DNA from: Rathayibacter sp. VKM Ac-2857 | GTDB lineage: Bacteria; Actinomycetota; Actinomycetes; Actinomycetales; Microbacteriaceae | Direction of reading: 5' to 3' | Assembly: GCF_013205025.1 (NCBI RefSeq) | Contig: NZ_JABMLE010000001.1 | Span: forward strand, 124,001-188,000 | DNA length: 64,000 bases | In this document: positions 16,329 to 25,243 of the stretch, in pieces | How positions within the stretch are numbered: position 1 is the stretch's first letter | Layout: every line of letters begins with the position of its first letter | Translations under genes and position numbers: made by a program | Notes under the pieces: generated by a model | Database searches by the model: none | Told to the model about the DNA's origin: nothing | Seen by the model: only the letters and a program-made list of their open reading frames with translations

Positions 16329-16850
16329 CGTGGGTCTCGATACGCCGCTCCGCGGCTACTCGACCAGCATGAGCGGCCGGCGGATCACGCGCCTCCCTGC
16401 TGATCGAGTAGCGCGCGCAGCGCGCGTATCGAGATCCCCCACCACCAGGACGGTGGGTCTCGATACGCCGCTCCGCGGCTACTCGACCAACATGAGCGGC
16501 CGGCGGACCACGCGCCGAAGGCGCCCCTCCATGCTGATCGAGTAGCGCCCACAGCGCGCGTATCGAGATCCCCCACCACCAGGAGGACGGGTCTCTCAGG
16601 AAAGATCACCTAATCCGTATGGGAAAGTCATGCTGATCGAGTAGCCCGCGCAGCGGGCGTATCGAGATCCACCACCGTGAGGACGCTGAGTCTGCAGACC
16701 GTCCTGCTGGTGATGGTGGGTCTCGATACGCCCCTGCGGGGCTACTCGACCAGCATGACGCGGCGCAGCCGCGTCCTTTCCCTGACCACCGAGACGCGAA
16801 GCGGCTTCGCCGCTCGATACGCCGCTGCGCGGCTACTCGACCCGCATGCG
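16329..16850. repeat. Palindromic repeat cluster 2 (7 units)
   Basis: Fills the convergent gap between pepN and prpC. Reverse-oriented units are at about 16329-16370, 16454-16493, 16721-16757 and 16812-16847. Forward units are at about 16399-16438, 16532-16572 and 16629-16670. Inner stems differ but stay complementary (CGCGCGCAGCGCG, CCGCTCCGCGG, CCCCTGCGGGG). The segment 16591-16821 matches cluster 1. Two near-identical ~110-bp sub-blocks (16329-16438 and 16454-16572) indicate local duplication. No coding gene is present. Confidence 0.9.
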
Positions 16851-16913
16851 GGGCGCGCAGTGGGCACCGCGCCGGCCGCGCCGGCTCCGCAGGACAGCGA
16901 GATGCAGGCGGGG

Positions 16914-18050
16914 TCAGCGCTCCGGGACCGCGCGGCGGGCCGGGCCGTCGTAGGCGGACAGCGGGCGGATCAGCGCGTTGGAGGCGCGCTGCTCGAGGAC
17001 GTGCGCGGTCCAGCCGACGACGCGGGCCGCGACGAAGAGGGGCGTGAACAGCTCCGTATCGAAGCCCATCAGCCGGTAGGCCGGACCGGACGGGTAGTCG
17101 AGGTTCGGCAGGATGCCGGTGCGCTCGGCCATCTCGGCGGCCAGGGCGTCGTAGAGCTCGAGCATGTCGTCCGCCCCGGCCTGGTCCGCCACCCGCCGGA
17201 GCGCCGCCTCCATCGTCGGCACGCGGGAGTCGCCCGACTTGTAGACGCGGTGGCCGAAGCCCATCACCTTGCGCTTCGCCCCGAGCGCCTCCTTCAGCCA
17301 GGTCCGCGCTCGGGGGCCCGCCTCCGGCCCGATGCCGATCTCGTCGAAGACGTGCAGGACGGCCTCGTTCGCGCCGCCGTGCAGCGGCCCCTTCAGCGCG
17401 CCGACCGCCGCCGTCACCGCGGAGTGCACGTCCGACAGCGTCGACGTGACCACGCGGGCCGTGAAGGTCGAGGCGTTGAACGAGTGCTCGGCGTACAGCA
17501 CGAGCGACACTCGGAAGGCGTCGACGACCACCGGATCGGGCAGCTCGCCGAAGGTCATCCAGAGGAAGTTCTCCGAGTAGTCCAGATCGTCGCGCGCGGC
17601 GATCGGCTCCTGCCCGTGCCGTCGGCGCTGGATCGCCGCGACGACGGCGGGCAGCACCGCCCAGAGCCGCATCGAGCGCTCCAGCACCGCCTCCGGCGAC
17701 TCGTCGTCCGGGTCGGCCTCGAGCGCGCCGAGCACGCTGACCGCGGTGCGCACGACGTCCATCGGATGCGCTGTCACCGGCAGCAGCTCGACCACCGCGC
17801 GCACTTCTGGCGCCGGCTCCCGGTGCGCGCGCTCGAGGGCGCGCAGCTGCTCGCTCTCGGCCGGAGTCGGCAGCTCGCCCTTCCACAGCAGCCAGGACAC
17901 CTCCTCGAAGGAGCAGGACGCCGCCAGCTCCTGCACCGGATAGCCGCGGTACAGCAGCGAGTTCGACTCCGGGTCGACCTTCGAGATCGCCGTGGTGTCG
18001 ACGACGACCCCCACGAGTCCCTTGCGGATGTCCTGCTCGGTGGTGCTCAT
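16914..18050 (-). CDS. prpC: 2-methylcitrate synthase / citrate synthase family
   Basis: 378-residue type-II citrate synthase-fold enzyme. Catalytic residues are visible: His in PLHGGANE, His in GFGHRVYK and the Asp region around LPNLDYPSGPAY. Its short length and position 55 bp after prpB argue for methylcitrate synthase (propionyl-CoA plus oxaloacetate) rather than the TCA enzyme, although such enzymes often use acetyl-CoA too. The start has AAGGAG 7 nt upstream. It is co-transcribed with prpB and ends near repeat cluster 2. No prpD is next to them. Confidence 0.92.
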   Translation of the reverse strand: MSTTEQDIRKGLVGVVVDTTAISKVDPESNSLLYRGYPVQELAASCSFEEVSWLLWKGELPTPAESEQLRALERAHREPAPEVRAVVELLPVTAHPMDVVRTAVSVLGALEADPDDESPEAVLERSMRLWAVLPAVVAAIQRRRHGQEPIAARDDLDYSENFLWMTFGELPDPVVVDAFRVSLVLYAEHSFNASTFTARVVTSTLSDVHSAVTAAVGALKGPLHGGANEAVLHVFDEIGIGPEAGPRARTWLKEALGAKRKVMGFGHRVYKSGDSRVPTMEAALRRVADQAGADDMLELYDALAAEMAERTGILPNLDYPSGPAYRLMGFDTELFTPLFVAARVVGWTAHVLEQRASNALIRPLSAYDGPARRAVPER

Positions 18051-18105
18051 CGCTCGCTCCTTCGCGATCGGATCGGCGACCGGAGCCGCCGGGGTGGGTC
18101 GTGGC

Positions 18106-19017
18106 TCAGACGCCGTGGTGGCCGGCGAGGCTGAAGTCGAAGACGCCCTCGTCGAAGCGGCTGTAGGACGAGTAGTCGAGCAGCTCGTAGAGCTCGGCCC
18201 GCGTCTGCATCCCGGCGACCTCGGACTGCAGCGAGCCCTCCGCCTTCAGCGCGTCGAGCGCGCGCATCGCCGCACCCATCGCGATGCGGAGCAGCGACAC
18301 CGGATAGATCACGATGTTCACCCCCACGTCGGCGAGCTGCTGCGCCGTGAAGAGCTCGCTCTTGCCGAACTCGGTCATGTTCGCCAGGACCGGGACGTCG
18401 ATCGCCGCGCGGACCGCCTCGAATTCGCTGAGGTCGCGCATCGCCTCGGGGAAGATCGCGTCGGCCCCCGCGTCGACGAGGCGCTTCGCTCGGTCGATCG
18501 CGGCCTGCAGCCCGTCGAGGGCGCGGATGTCGGTGCGGGCCATGATCACCAGACCCGGATCGCGGCGGGCGTCGACCGCGGCCGCGATCCGCCGGACGGA
18601 GGTGCTCTCGTCGACGACGGCCTTCCCATCGAGGTGCCCGCAGCGCTTGGGATTGACCTGGTCCTCGATGTGCAGGGCCGTCACTCCCGCGTCCTCGAGC
18701 ATCTGCACGGTGCGCGCGACGTTGAGGGGCTCGCCGAAGCCGGTGTCGGCATCGATCAGGACGGGCAGGTCGGTCATCCGCGCGATCTGCTGGCCGCGGC
18801 CCGCGACCTCGCTCAAGGTGGTGAGGCCGATGTCCGGCAGGCCGAGCTCGGCCGACAGCACCGCGCCCGAGACGTAGACGCCGTCGAAGCCCTTCTCCTC
18901 GATCAGCCGCGCCGACAGCGGGGTGAACGCCCCCGGCAGCTGCAGCAGCTCGCCGGTCGCGAGCCGCTCGCGGAAGAGGCGGCGCTTCTCGGCGGGAGTC
19001 CGGGTGGAGTGGAGCAT
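18106..19017 (-). CDS. prpB: 2-methylisocitrate lyase
   Basis: 303-residue isocitrate lyase/PEP-mutase superfamily enzyme that cleaves 2-methylisocitrate to succinate and pyruvate in propionate breakdown. Diagnostic motifs are DADTGFGEP (metal site), the active-site loop NPKRCGHLDGK with the catalytic Cys, MARTD and FPEAM. The start ATG has GGGGAAGGA upstream. It is the first gene of a prpB-prpC unit. The upstream neighbour, mscS, is divergent, so prpD, needed for a complete methylcitrate cycle, must be elsewhere or be replaced by an aconitase-like enzyme. Confidence 0.95.
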   Translation of the reverse strand: MLHSTRTPAEKRRLFRERLATGELLQLPGAFTPLSARLIEEKGFDGVYVSGAVLSAELGLPDIGLTTLSEVAGRGQQIARMTDLPVLIDADTGFGEPLNVARTVQMLEDAGVTALHIEDQVNPKRCGHLDGKAVVDESTSVRRIAAAVDARRDPGLVIMARTDIRALDGLQAAIDRAKRLVDAGADAIFPEAMRDLSEFEAVRAAIDVPVLANMTEFGKSELFTAQQLADVGVNIVIYPVSLLRIAMGAAMRALDALKAEGSLQSEVAGMQTRAELYELLDYSSYSRFDEGVFDFSLAGHHGV

Positions 19018-19146
19018 CGGGCGTCCTTCCCCTGGGGCGGAGTTCGGGTGCGGAGTGCGGAGGCCGGCCGGCCCTCGTCGAATCTATCCCCCGGACGCCG
19101 CCCGGCGTCGTTCCGGCGTCACCGGAGCCGGCCAGCGCGCGTCCCT

Positions 19147-19152
19147 TAACCT
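19147..19152 (+). promoter_or_regulatory. -10 box of a probable leaderless mscS transcript
   Basis: TAACCT ends exactly 7 nt before the ATG at 19160. The GGAAGGG run directly abuts the ATG and is too close to act as a ribosome site, so the mRNA is probably leaderless. Confidence 0.5.
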
Positions 19153-19159
19153 GGAAGGG

Positions 19160-20278
19160 ATGCTGCTACTCGAGACCTCCACCCCAGACCCCGTCGCCGC
19201 GACCATCTCCTTCTTCGACTCCGAGCTCTTCTGGAAGAGCGTCGCCGTCCTCGCGATCGTGCTCGGCGCCCTGCTGGCCCGCGTCATCGCGCACTTCGTC
19301 GTCGGGCGCGTCGTCGATCAGATCGTCTCGGGGGTGAAGAAGCGCCAGCGGGTCGAGGACACCCAGGCGATCGCCGCCTCCCCCCTCGCCGCGGTCCGGG
19401 TCGTGCAGCGCACGAGGACCCTGGGCTCGATCCTCAACAACATCAGCTCGATCCTGATCGTCGTCATCGCCGTCGTGATGATCGTGAACACCATCGACAA
19501 CACCCTGATCGGCTCGTTCGCGCTGCTCACAGCCGCGCTCGGCGCCGGCCTCGGCTTCGGTGCGCAGAACATCGTCAAGGACGTCCTCAACGGTCTGTTC
19601 ATGGTCGCGGAGGACCAGCTCGGCGTCGGCGACGTCGTCGACACCGGCCAGGCCACAGGTGTGGTCGAGAACGTCGGCGTGCGGATCACCCAGATCCGCG
19701 ACGTCAACGGCACGCTCTGGTTCGTGCGCAACGGCGAGATCGTCCGGGTCGGCAACATGTCGCAGGGCTGGTCGCGGGTCATCATCGACCTCGCCGTGCC
19801 GTACGAGACCGACCTGGAGTCGGTGCAGAGCACGATCCTCAGCACCGCGAACGAGCTCGCGGCGAGCAGCCGCTGGCGGGCCCGGATCATCGACAAGCCC
19901 GAGCTCTGGGGCCTCGAGTCGATCGCCGACGACGCGCTGGTGATCCGCGTGGTGCTGAAGACCCGCACCACCGCGAAGGACGACGTGGCGCGCGAGCTCC
20001 GCATCCGCCTGAAGCGCGCGCTGGACAGCCTCGACGTCAAGCTGCCGTCGCTCAGCGCAGTGGTGCTCAGCGGCTTCGAGGGCGCGACGAGCGTGGGCGG
20101 CGTGAAGGGGCCGCGCACGACGCCGACCGCCACCGTCACGACCGAGCACGGGAAGCCGGTGCGACTGCCGCGTGCACTGCGGCGGCCGAAGGCGCCGCCG
20201 GCACCCGAGCAGGCGCCGCCCGCTCAGCGCCCGCAGGACGGCGGCTCCGTGCCGCCGCAGACGGGACCGCGCTCGTGA
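19160..20278 (+). CDS. MscS-family mechanosensitive ion channel
   Basis: 372-residue small-conductance mechanosensitive channel releasing solutes on osmotic downshift. Membrane helices lie at about 20-45, 90-112 and 115-150. The pore helix is GAGLGFGAQNIVKDVLNG, with the usual Gly/Ala packing and the following beta domain (GVGDVVDTGQATGVVENVG). The cytoplasmic alpha/beta domain extends to about 315. A Pro/Ala-rich tail of about 55 residues follows. The stop overlaps the GTG start of the globin gene by 4 bp (GTGA). Confidence 0.92.
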   Translation: MLLLETSTPDPVAATISFFDSELFWKSVAVLAIVLGALLARVIAHFVVGRVVDQIVSGVKKRQRVEDTQAIAASPLAAVRVVQRTRTLGSILNNISSILIVVIAVVMIVNTIDNTLIGSFALLTAALGAGLGFGAQNIVKDVLNGLFMVAEDQLGVGDVVDTGQATGVVENVGVRITQIRDVNGTLWFVRNGEIVRVGNMSQGWSRVIIDLAVPYETDLESVQSTILSTANELAASSRWRARIIDKPELWGLESIADDALVIRVVLKTRTTAKDDVARELRIRLKRALDSLDVKLPSLSAVVLSGFEGATSVGGVKGPRTTPTATVTTEHGKPVRLPRALRRPKAPPAPEQAPPAQRPQDGGSVPPQTGPRS

Positions 20279-20685
20279 GCGGCCTGCAGATCGGCGGCAC
20301 TCCCCCGATGCGCTCCTTCTGGGAGCACCTCGGCGGCCGCCCGACCTTCGAGCGCCTCGTGCGCCGCTTCTACCAGGGCGTCCGCGAGGACGAGGTCCTC
20401 TGGCCGATGTACCCCGAGCACGATCTCGAGGGCGCGATTCAGCGGCTCACCGGCTTCCTCGAGCAGTACTGGGGCGGCCCCGGCACCTACAGCCAGGAGC
20501 GCGGCCACCCGCGGCTGCGGATGCGGCACCAGCCGTTCAAGGTGAACCCGGAGGCCCGCGACCACTGGCTCCTGCACATGCGCACCGCCGTGGACGAGCT
20601 GGAGCTGGCTCCGGCGGACGACGCGATGCTCTGGGACTACCTCGAGCGCGCGGCGCACGCGATGGTCAACACCTTCGAGGAGTAG
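20275..20685 (+). CDS. glbO: Group II truncated haemoglobin (trHbO)
   Basis: 136-residue 2-on-2 globin binding O2, NO or peroxide through haem. The family signature LRMRHQPFKV contains the proximal His85. QYWGGPGTYS and ARDHWLLHM (Trp98, G8) match the GlbO class, and Tyr33/Tyr46 are candidate distal B10/CD1 residues. The GTG start lies inside the mscS stop (GTGA), so the globin is expected to be made by re-initiation after the channel. No dedicated reductase is nearby. Confidence 0.92.
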   Translation: MSGLQIGGTPPMRSFWEHLGGRPTFERLVRRFYQGVREDEVLWPMYPEHDLEGAIQRLTGFLEQYWGGPGTYSQERGHPRLRMRHQPFKVNPEARDHWLLHMRTAVDELELAPADDAMLWDYLERAAHAMVNTFEE

Positions 20686-20712
20686 CGTCTCGGCGCTTCC
20701 GCTGGTGTCGCG

Positions 20713-21378
20713 TCAGGCGGGGGTGCGGACGAGCACGTGGCCGCGCCGCGAGGTGAGGCGCCGCCACTGGCCACTCTCCAGCAGTGCGACCGGGTCGTCG
20801 GCGCCGAGGAAGCCCAGCGCGAACAGCGCGAAGGCGGCGCCGGCCGGGACGTCCTCGAGGCCGTCCAGCGAGCGGCCCCAGACGGTCGAGCGCACCCGGC
20901 CGACGATCTGCTCGCCGGTCTCGGAGCCGACCGCCGCGGCGATCTCGTCGATGCCGTCGCGGGCGACCTTCTCGAGGAACGCCGGGTCCACCGGCTCGCG
21001 CCGCTGCCAGCCCCCGCGCGGCGGCGAGATGCCGGCCCAGGCGCCCGCCGTGGCGTCGTCGCCGTCGGGCAAGACGACCGGCTTGCCGTCCGCTCCTCCG
21101 GGCTCCCACTGCAGGCGGGCGAGCCGGTCGGAGAGCGCGCGGATCGGCACCACGCGGTCGAAGGCGGTGGGCTCGTCGAGCGCGAAGACGCGCAGGCCGA
21201 GCACGGTGGAGGAGCGGTCGAGCAGGCCGCGCGGCTGGAGGATCGCGGTGTACGCGGCCAGGATGCGGTCCTGGGCGAGCAGGCGCACGGCGCCGTCCTC
21301 GACGCGCGCGGACCGGCCGAGGAACACGCGCAGATCGGAGAGGCTGGGCGGATCCGCCAGGGAGAAGGACGACATCAT
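20713..21378 (-). CDS. Conserved hypothetical protein
   Basis: I do not recognise a named family. The product has 221 residues with no signal peptide or membrane span. It contains LSDLRVFLGRSARVEDGAVRL near the N-terminus and FALFALGFLG near the C-terminus. Its amphipathic profile suggests a soluble protein. A double ATG (21378/21375) marks the start; there is no Shine-Dalgarno, but an AT-rich TAAGTTTATC just upstream may hold a -10 box. It is divergent from tesB (59 bp gap) and convergent with glbO. Codon use is like its neighbours. Confidence 0.75.
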   Translation of the reverse strand: MMSSFSLADPPSLSDLRVFLGRSARVEDGAVRLLAQDRILAAYTAILQPRGLLDRSSTVLGLRVFALDEPTAFDRVVPIRALSDRLARLQWEPGGADGKPVVLPDGDDATAGAWAGISPPRGGWQRREPVDPAFLEKVARDGIDEIAAAVGSETGEQIVGRVRSTVWGRSLDGLEDVPAGAAFALFALGFLGADDPVALLESGQWRRLTSRRGHVLVRTPA

Positions 21379-21436
21379 CGCGTCGATAAACTTACCCGAG
21401 GCCGCTCTCCTGAACGGCAGACACCCCGGAGGTCCC

Positions 21437-22303
21437 GTGTCCGATCCGCTCTCCTCGTTCCTCACCGCCCTCGATCTCGTCGACACGGGAGCCCGCACCA
21501 GCGAGGACATCTCCACCGGCCCGTCGCAGTGGATGCCCGAGGGCCGCGTCTTCGGCGGCCAGGTGCTGGCGCAGTCGCTGATCGCCGCGGGCCGCACCGT
21601 CGAGGAGCGCAGCGTGCACTCGATGCACGGCTACTTCCTCCGCCCGGGCGACGTCTCGCTGCCGATCACCTTCTCGGTCGACCGGATCCACGACGGCCGC
21701 TCCTTCGCCACCCGGCGGACGCAGGCCTACCAGAACGGGGCGCCGATCCTCTCGATGATCGCGTCGTTCCAGACCGAGGACGAGGGTCTGGACCACCAGA
21801 CGCCGATGCCGGAGGGCGTGCCGGACCCCGAGTCGCTGCCGAGCACGGCCGAGGTGCTGAAGGGCGTCGACCACCCGGTCGGCAGCTTCTGGGCCACGCA
21901 GCGGCCGTTCGACGTCCGGCACGTGGAGCAGCCGGTCTACCTCCGAGCGGATCCGAACCGCACGGCGCACCAGTGCGTGTGGCTGCGCGCGCTCGGTCCA
22001 CTGCCCGACGATCCGCTGCTGCACCGCGCCGCCCTCGCCTACGCGAGCGACTACACGATCCTCGAGTCGACCCTGCGCCGCCACGGCGCCGCCTGGGTCA
22101 CCCCCGGGCTGCGCATCGCGAGCCTCGACCACGCGATGTGGTGGCACCGCCCCGCCCGCGTGGACGAGTGGCTGCTCTACGTGCAGGAGGCGCCGAGCGC
22201 CTCGGGCGGTCGCGGACTCTCGCTGGGCCGGATCTACTCGCGCGACGGCCGCCTGGTGGCGAGCGTCGCCCAGGAGGGCATGGTCCGCGTCCCGCTCGGC
22301 TGA
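21437..22303 (+). CDS. tesB: Acyl-CoA thioesterase II
   Basis: 288-residue TesB: two fused hot-dog domains hydrolysing medium/long acyl-CoA to free acid. The N-terminal FGGQVLAQSLIAAG and GYFLRPGD motifs and the C-terminal block LDHAMWWHRPARVDEWLLY with the active-site Asp are typical. The GTG at 21437 has GGAGG 4 nt upstream; the frame is open further upstream but not coding-like. It ends convergently with another hot-dog thioesterase, with a hairpin between them. Confidence 0.93.
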   Translation: MSDPLSSFLTALDLVDTGARTSEDISTGPSQWMPEGRVFGGQVLAQSLIAAGRTVEERSVHSMHGYFLRPGDVSLPITFSVDRIHDGRSFATRRTQAYQNGAPILSMIASFQTEDEGLDHQTPMPEGVPDPESLPSTAEVLKGVDHPVGSFWATQRPFDVRHVEQPVYLRADPNRTAHQCVWLRALGPLPDDPLLHRAALAYASDYTILESTLRRHGAAWVTPGLRIASLDHAMWWHRPARVDEWLLYVQEAPSASGGRGLSLGRIYSRDGRLVASVAQEGMVRVPLG

Positions 22304-22328
22304 GCGGCCCGGCTCGCGCCGGGGCCGC
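22304..22328. terminator. Bidirectional hairpin between convergent thioesterase genes
   Basis: GCGGCCCGGC and GCCGGGGCCGC form a stem with one bulge around TCGC, immediately after the tesB stop and facing the minus-strand gene ending at 22347. No T-tract. Confidence 0.45.
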
Positions 22329-22346
22329 CCGCCGGACGGGACGGAG

Positions 22347-22820
22347 TCAGCTCCGCTTGGAGAAGGCGACGGGCTCCTCGACGTACGGGGCCCAGACCTC
22401 GCGGAGCTCCTCCGGGATGCGCTCGGGGCGGCCCGTGGCGGCGGTCACCATCACGAGCGTCGTGGCGGCCTTCGTGTAGAGCACGCGCGGCTCGACGCCG
22501 GCGGGCGAGTACAGCTCGTAGCAGACCTCGAGGCTCGCGCCGCCGATCCGCCCGATCCACAGCTCGATGTCGAGCGGGGCGCGCATGTACGGGATCGGCG
22601 CGAGGTACTCGATCTCCTGCCGCGCGATCAGGCTGATGGTGCGCGCGCCCGGCCGGGCGTCGAGCACCGCTGTCGCCATTCCGCCCGGCTCCGGGGAGTC
22701 GGGGCGCCAGAACGCCTGGATGCGCGCTTCCTCGAGCAGGCGCAGCATCTCGGCGTTGTTGACGTGCGCGTAGGCGTCGAAGTCCGACCAGCGCAGCGGG
22801 ATGGCGACGTGCAGGCGCAT
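22347..22820 (-). CDS. Hot-dog (4HBT) acyl-CoA thioesterase
   Basis: 157-residue single hot-dog-fold thioesterase of the YbgC/4-hydroxybenzoyl-CoA type. The catalytic loop is RWSDFDAYAHVNNAEMLRLLEEAR, where Asp and the HVNN turn are diagnostic, and a second strand carries RQEIEYLAPI. The substrate acyl group is unknown. Its ATG overlaps the ettA stop by one base (TGATG), so it is translated by coupling to ettA. Confidence 0.88.
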   Translation of the reverse strand: MRLHVAIPLRWSDFDAYAHVNNAEMLRLLEEARIQAFWRPDSPEPGGMATAVLDARPGARTISLIARQEIEYLAPIPYMRAPLDIELWIGRIGGASLEVCYELYSPAGVEPRVLYTKAATTLVMVTAATGRPERIPEELREVWAPYVEEPVAFSKRS

Positions 22821-24502
22821 CAGTCGCGGGTGAGCTTGCGGTACGCGGAGCGGTGCGGCTTCGCCGCGTCCGGGCCGAGGCGCTCGATCTTGTTCTGCTC
22901 GTACGACTCGAAGTTGCCCTCGAACCAGTACCAGTTGGCCGGGTCCTCCTCGGTGCCCTCGTAGGAGAGGATGTGCGTCGCGATCCGGTCGAGGAACCAG
23001 CGATCGTGGGTGATCACCACGGCGCAGCCGGGGAACTCGAGCAGCGCGTTCTCGAGGCTGCCGAGCGTCTCGATGTCCAGGTCGTTGGTGGGCTCGTCGA
23101 GCAGGAGCAGGTTGCCGCCCTGCTTCAGCGTCAGCGCCAGGTTGAGGCGATTGCGCTCGCCACCGGAGAGGATGCCGGCCCGCTTCTGCTGGTCCGGGCC
23201 CTTGAAGCCGAACTGCGAGACGTAGGCCCGCGAGGGGATCTCGGTCTTGCCGACCTGGATGTAGTCGTGCCCGTCGGAGACGACCTCCCACAGGTTCTTG
23301 TTCGGGTCGATGCCGCCGCGGGTCTGGTCGACGTAGGAGATGTCGACCGTCTCGCCGATCCTCAGGTCGCCCGAGTCGAGCGGCTCGAAGCCGACGATGG
23401 TCTTGAAGAGCGTGGTCTTGCCGACGCCGTTCGGGCCGATGACGCCGACGATGCCGTTGCGCGGCAGGGTGAAGCTGAGGTCGTCGATCAGGACCCGGTC
23501 GCCGAAGGACTTGTGCAGCTTCTTCGCGTCGATGACCTGCGAGCCCAGGCGCGGGCCGACCGGGATGACGATCTCCTCGAAGTCGAGGACGCGCGTCTTC
23601 TCGGCCTCCGCCGCCATCTCCTCGTAGCGCGCCAGGCGCGACTTCGACTTGGTCTGGCGGCCCTTGGCGTTGCTCCGGACCCACTCGAGCTCGGTGGTCA
23701 GGCGCTTGGCGAGCTTGGCGTCCTTCTTGCCCTGCACCTCGAGGCGCGCGCTCTTCTTCTCGAGGTAGGTCGAGTAGTTGCCCTCGTAGGGGTAGAGGTG
23801 ACCGCGGTCGACCTCGGCGATCCACTCCGCGACGTTGTCGAGGAAGTACCGGTCGTGGGTGACGGCGAGGACGGCGCCGGGGTACTTGGAGAGGAACTGC
23901 TCGAGCCAGAGCACGCTCTCGGCGTCCAGGTGGTTGGTGGGCTCGTCGAGCAGCAGGAGGTCGGGCTTCTGCAGCAGGAGCTTGGTCAGCGCCACCCGGC
24001 GCTTCTCACCACCGGAGAGGCTCGTGACGGGCGAGTCGCCCGGCGGAGTGCGCAGCGCGTCCATCGCCTGCTCGAGCTGCGAGTCGAGGTCCCAGGCGTC
24101 GGCGGCGTCGATGGCCTCCTGCAGGGTCCCCATCTCGGCGAGGAGGGTGTCGAAGTCGGCGTCGGGGTCGGCCATCGCCAGCGAGATCTCGTTGAAGCGG
24201 TCGATCTTGCCCTTGATCTCGCCGACGCCCTCCTGGACGTTCTCGAGCACCGTCTTCGTCTCGTCGAGCTCCGGCTCCTGCATCAGGATGCCGACGGTGT
24301 AGCCCGGGCTCAGCCGCGCCTCGCCGTTGCTGGGGGTGTCGAGCCCCGCCATGATCTTGAGGATCGTCGACTTGCCGGCGCCGTTCGGGCCGACCACGCC
24401 GATCTTCGCCCCGGGCAGGAACGACATGGTGACGTCGTCCAGGATCAGCTTGTCGCCGACCGCCTTGCGGGCGCGCACCATCGAGTAAATGTATTCAGCC
24501 AC
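22820..24502 (-). CDS. ettA: Energy-dependent translational throttle protein EttA (ABC-F)
   Basis: 560-residue soluble ABC-F ATPase that binds the ribosomal E site and gates entry into elongation according to ADP/ATP level. Two ATPase cassettes: Walker A GPNGAGKST (about 40) and GPNGVGKTT (about 355), signatures LSGGEKRR and LSGGERNR, and Walker B LLLLDEPTNHLD and LLLLDEPTNDLD. The linker between cassettes (YLEKKSARLEVQ to SKSRLARYEEM) is the P-site tRNA-interaction motif. There are no membrane segments. The start is a GTG with GAGGGA 6 nt upstream. Confidence 0.95.
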   Translation of the reverse strand: MAEYIYSMVRARKAVGDKLILDDVTMSFLPGAKIGVVGPNGAGKSTILKIMAGLDTPSNGEARLSPGYTVGILMQEPELDETKTVLENVQEGVGEIKGKIDRFNEISLAMADPDADFDTLLAEMGTLQEAIDAADAWDLDSQLEQAMDALRTPPGDSPVTSLSGGEKRRVALTKLLLQKPDLLLLDEPTNHLDAESVLWLEQFLSKYPGAVLAVTHDRYFLDNVAEWIAEVDRGHLYPYEGNYSTYLEKKSARLEVQGKKDAKLAKRLTTELEWVRSNAKGRQTKSKSRLARYEEMAAEAEKTRVLDFEEIVIPVGPRLGSQVIDAKKLHKSFGDRVLIDDLSFTLPRNGIVGVIGPNGVGKTTLFKTIVGFEPLDSGDLRIGETVDISYVDQTRGGIDPNKNLWEVVSDGHDYIQVGKTEIPSRAYVSQFGFKGPDQQKRAGILSGGERNRLNLALTLKQGGNLLLLDEPTNDLDIETLGSLENALLEFPGCAVVITHDRWFLDRIATHILSYEGTEEDPANWYWFEGNFESYEQNKIERLGPDAAKPHRSAYRKLTRD

Positions 24503-24711
24503 TTCAGTCCCTCAACCGCTCGTACGTTCTCGGAGCCCCGCTCTCCGCCGCGGGCGCCCTGTTCGTCGGGTGCCCCTCGGCCGGAATGTCGCCGGTGATC
24601 GACCACCGCACGCGGGAGCGCGGGCGGGAAGGTCGGAGGCCGGGCCGGTACCGAGGATACCGGCTGGACGCTCGTGGCGTTCGGCTCCGTGCTCAGGCTT
24701 CCGCCGGCGGC

Positions 24712-25200
24712 TCAGCCGTCGAGCGGGACGGTGCTGCCGATGAGGCAGGCGCCGGTCGCGATCGGCGCGGCGACGACGGCGCGGACCCCGTCCACCTTCG
24801 GCCCGTACTGCCCGATCAGGCAGGCGTCGCTCGCCTTCACCGAGACCTGGACGGAGTCGGCCTCGAGGCCGACCGAGGTCTCGTCGGCGGTGAGCTGCAT
24901 CGACTCCTTCGCGAAGCCGGCGGCCACGAGGGCGTCGACGACGCTCCGGCCCGGGGTCCCGGGATCCGAGCCGGCGGCGGCGGTGACGATCTGCCGGAAG
25001 AAGGGGAGGTTCTCCTCCGCGGTGCCGCCGGGCACGAGCGCGACCGGGGCGGCCGACTCCTCGGCGGACGGAGCGGCGGAGGCCGACGGGCTCTCCACGG
25101 CGGGCGGCGCAGCGGGGGCCGTGCAGCCGGCGATCCCGGTGAGCAGCGCGAGTACCGCTCCCGCTTGCAGGCCGGCGCGGACGACGGTCCGTGTGCTCAC
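24712..25200 (-). CDS. Putative lipoprotein, DUF6993-like
   Basis: 162-residue exported protein. The GTG at 25200 is chosen for its GGGAGGGAA ribosome site. A signal peptide ends in the lipobox GIAGC with Cys26 as the likely lipidated residue. A Ser/Ala/Pro/Glu linker of about 35 residues follows, then a compact ~90-residue domain (ENLPFFRQIVTAAAG to ATGACLIGSTVPLDG) with a pair of Cys in DACLIGQYG and GACLIG, probably disulphide bonded. Surface-anchored; molecular role unknown. It sits 43 bp downstream of the ssb-like gene and may share its transcript. Confidence 0.75.
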   Translation of the reverse strand: MSTRTVVRAGLQAGAVLALLTGIAGCTAPAAPPAVESPSASAAPSAEESAAPVALVPGGTAEENLPFFRQIVTAAAGSDPGTPGRSVVDALVAAGFAKESMQLTADETSVGLEADSVQVSVKASDACLIGQYGPKVDGVRAVVAAPIATGACLIGSTVPLDG

Positions 25201-25243
25201 TCGATTCCCTCCCGCGGCGGCCGGACGCACGCCGAACGCCGCG

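Noticed and set aside
16330-16545. Small reading frames inside the repeat clusters
   Set aside because: They arise from the ATG...TAG in the palindromic unit and lack ribosome sites or similarity.
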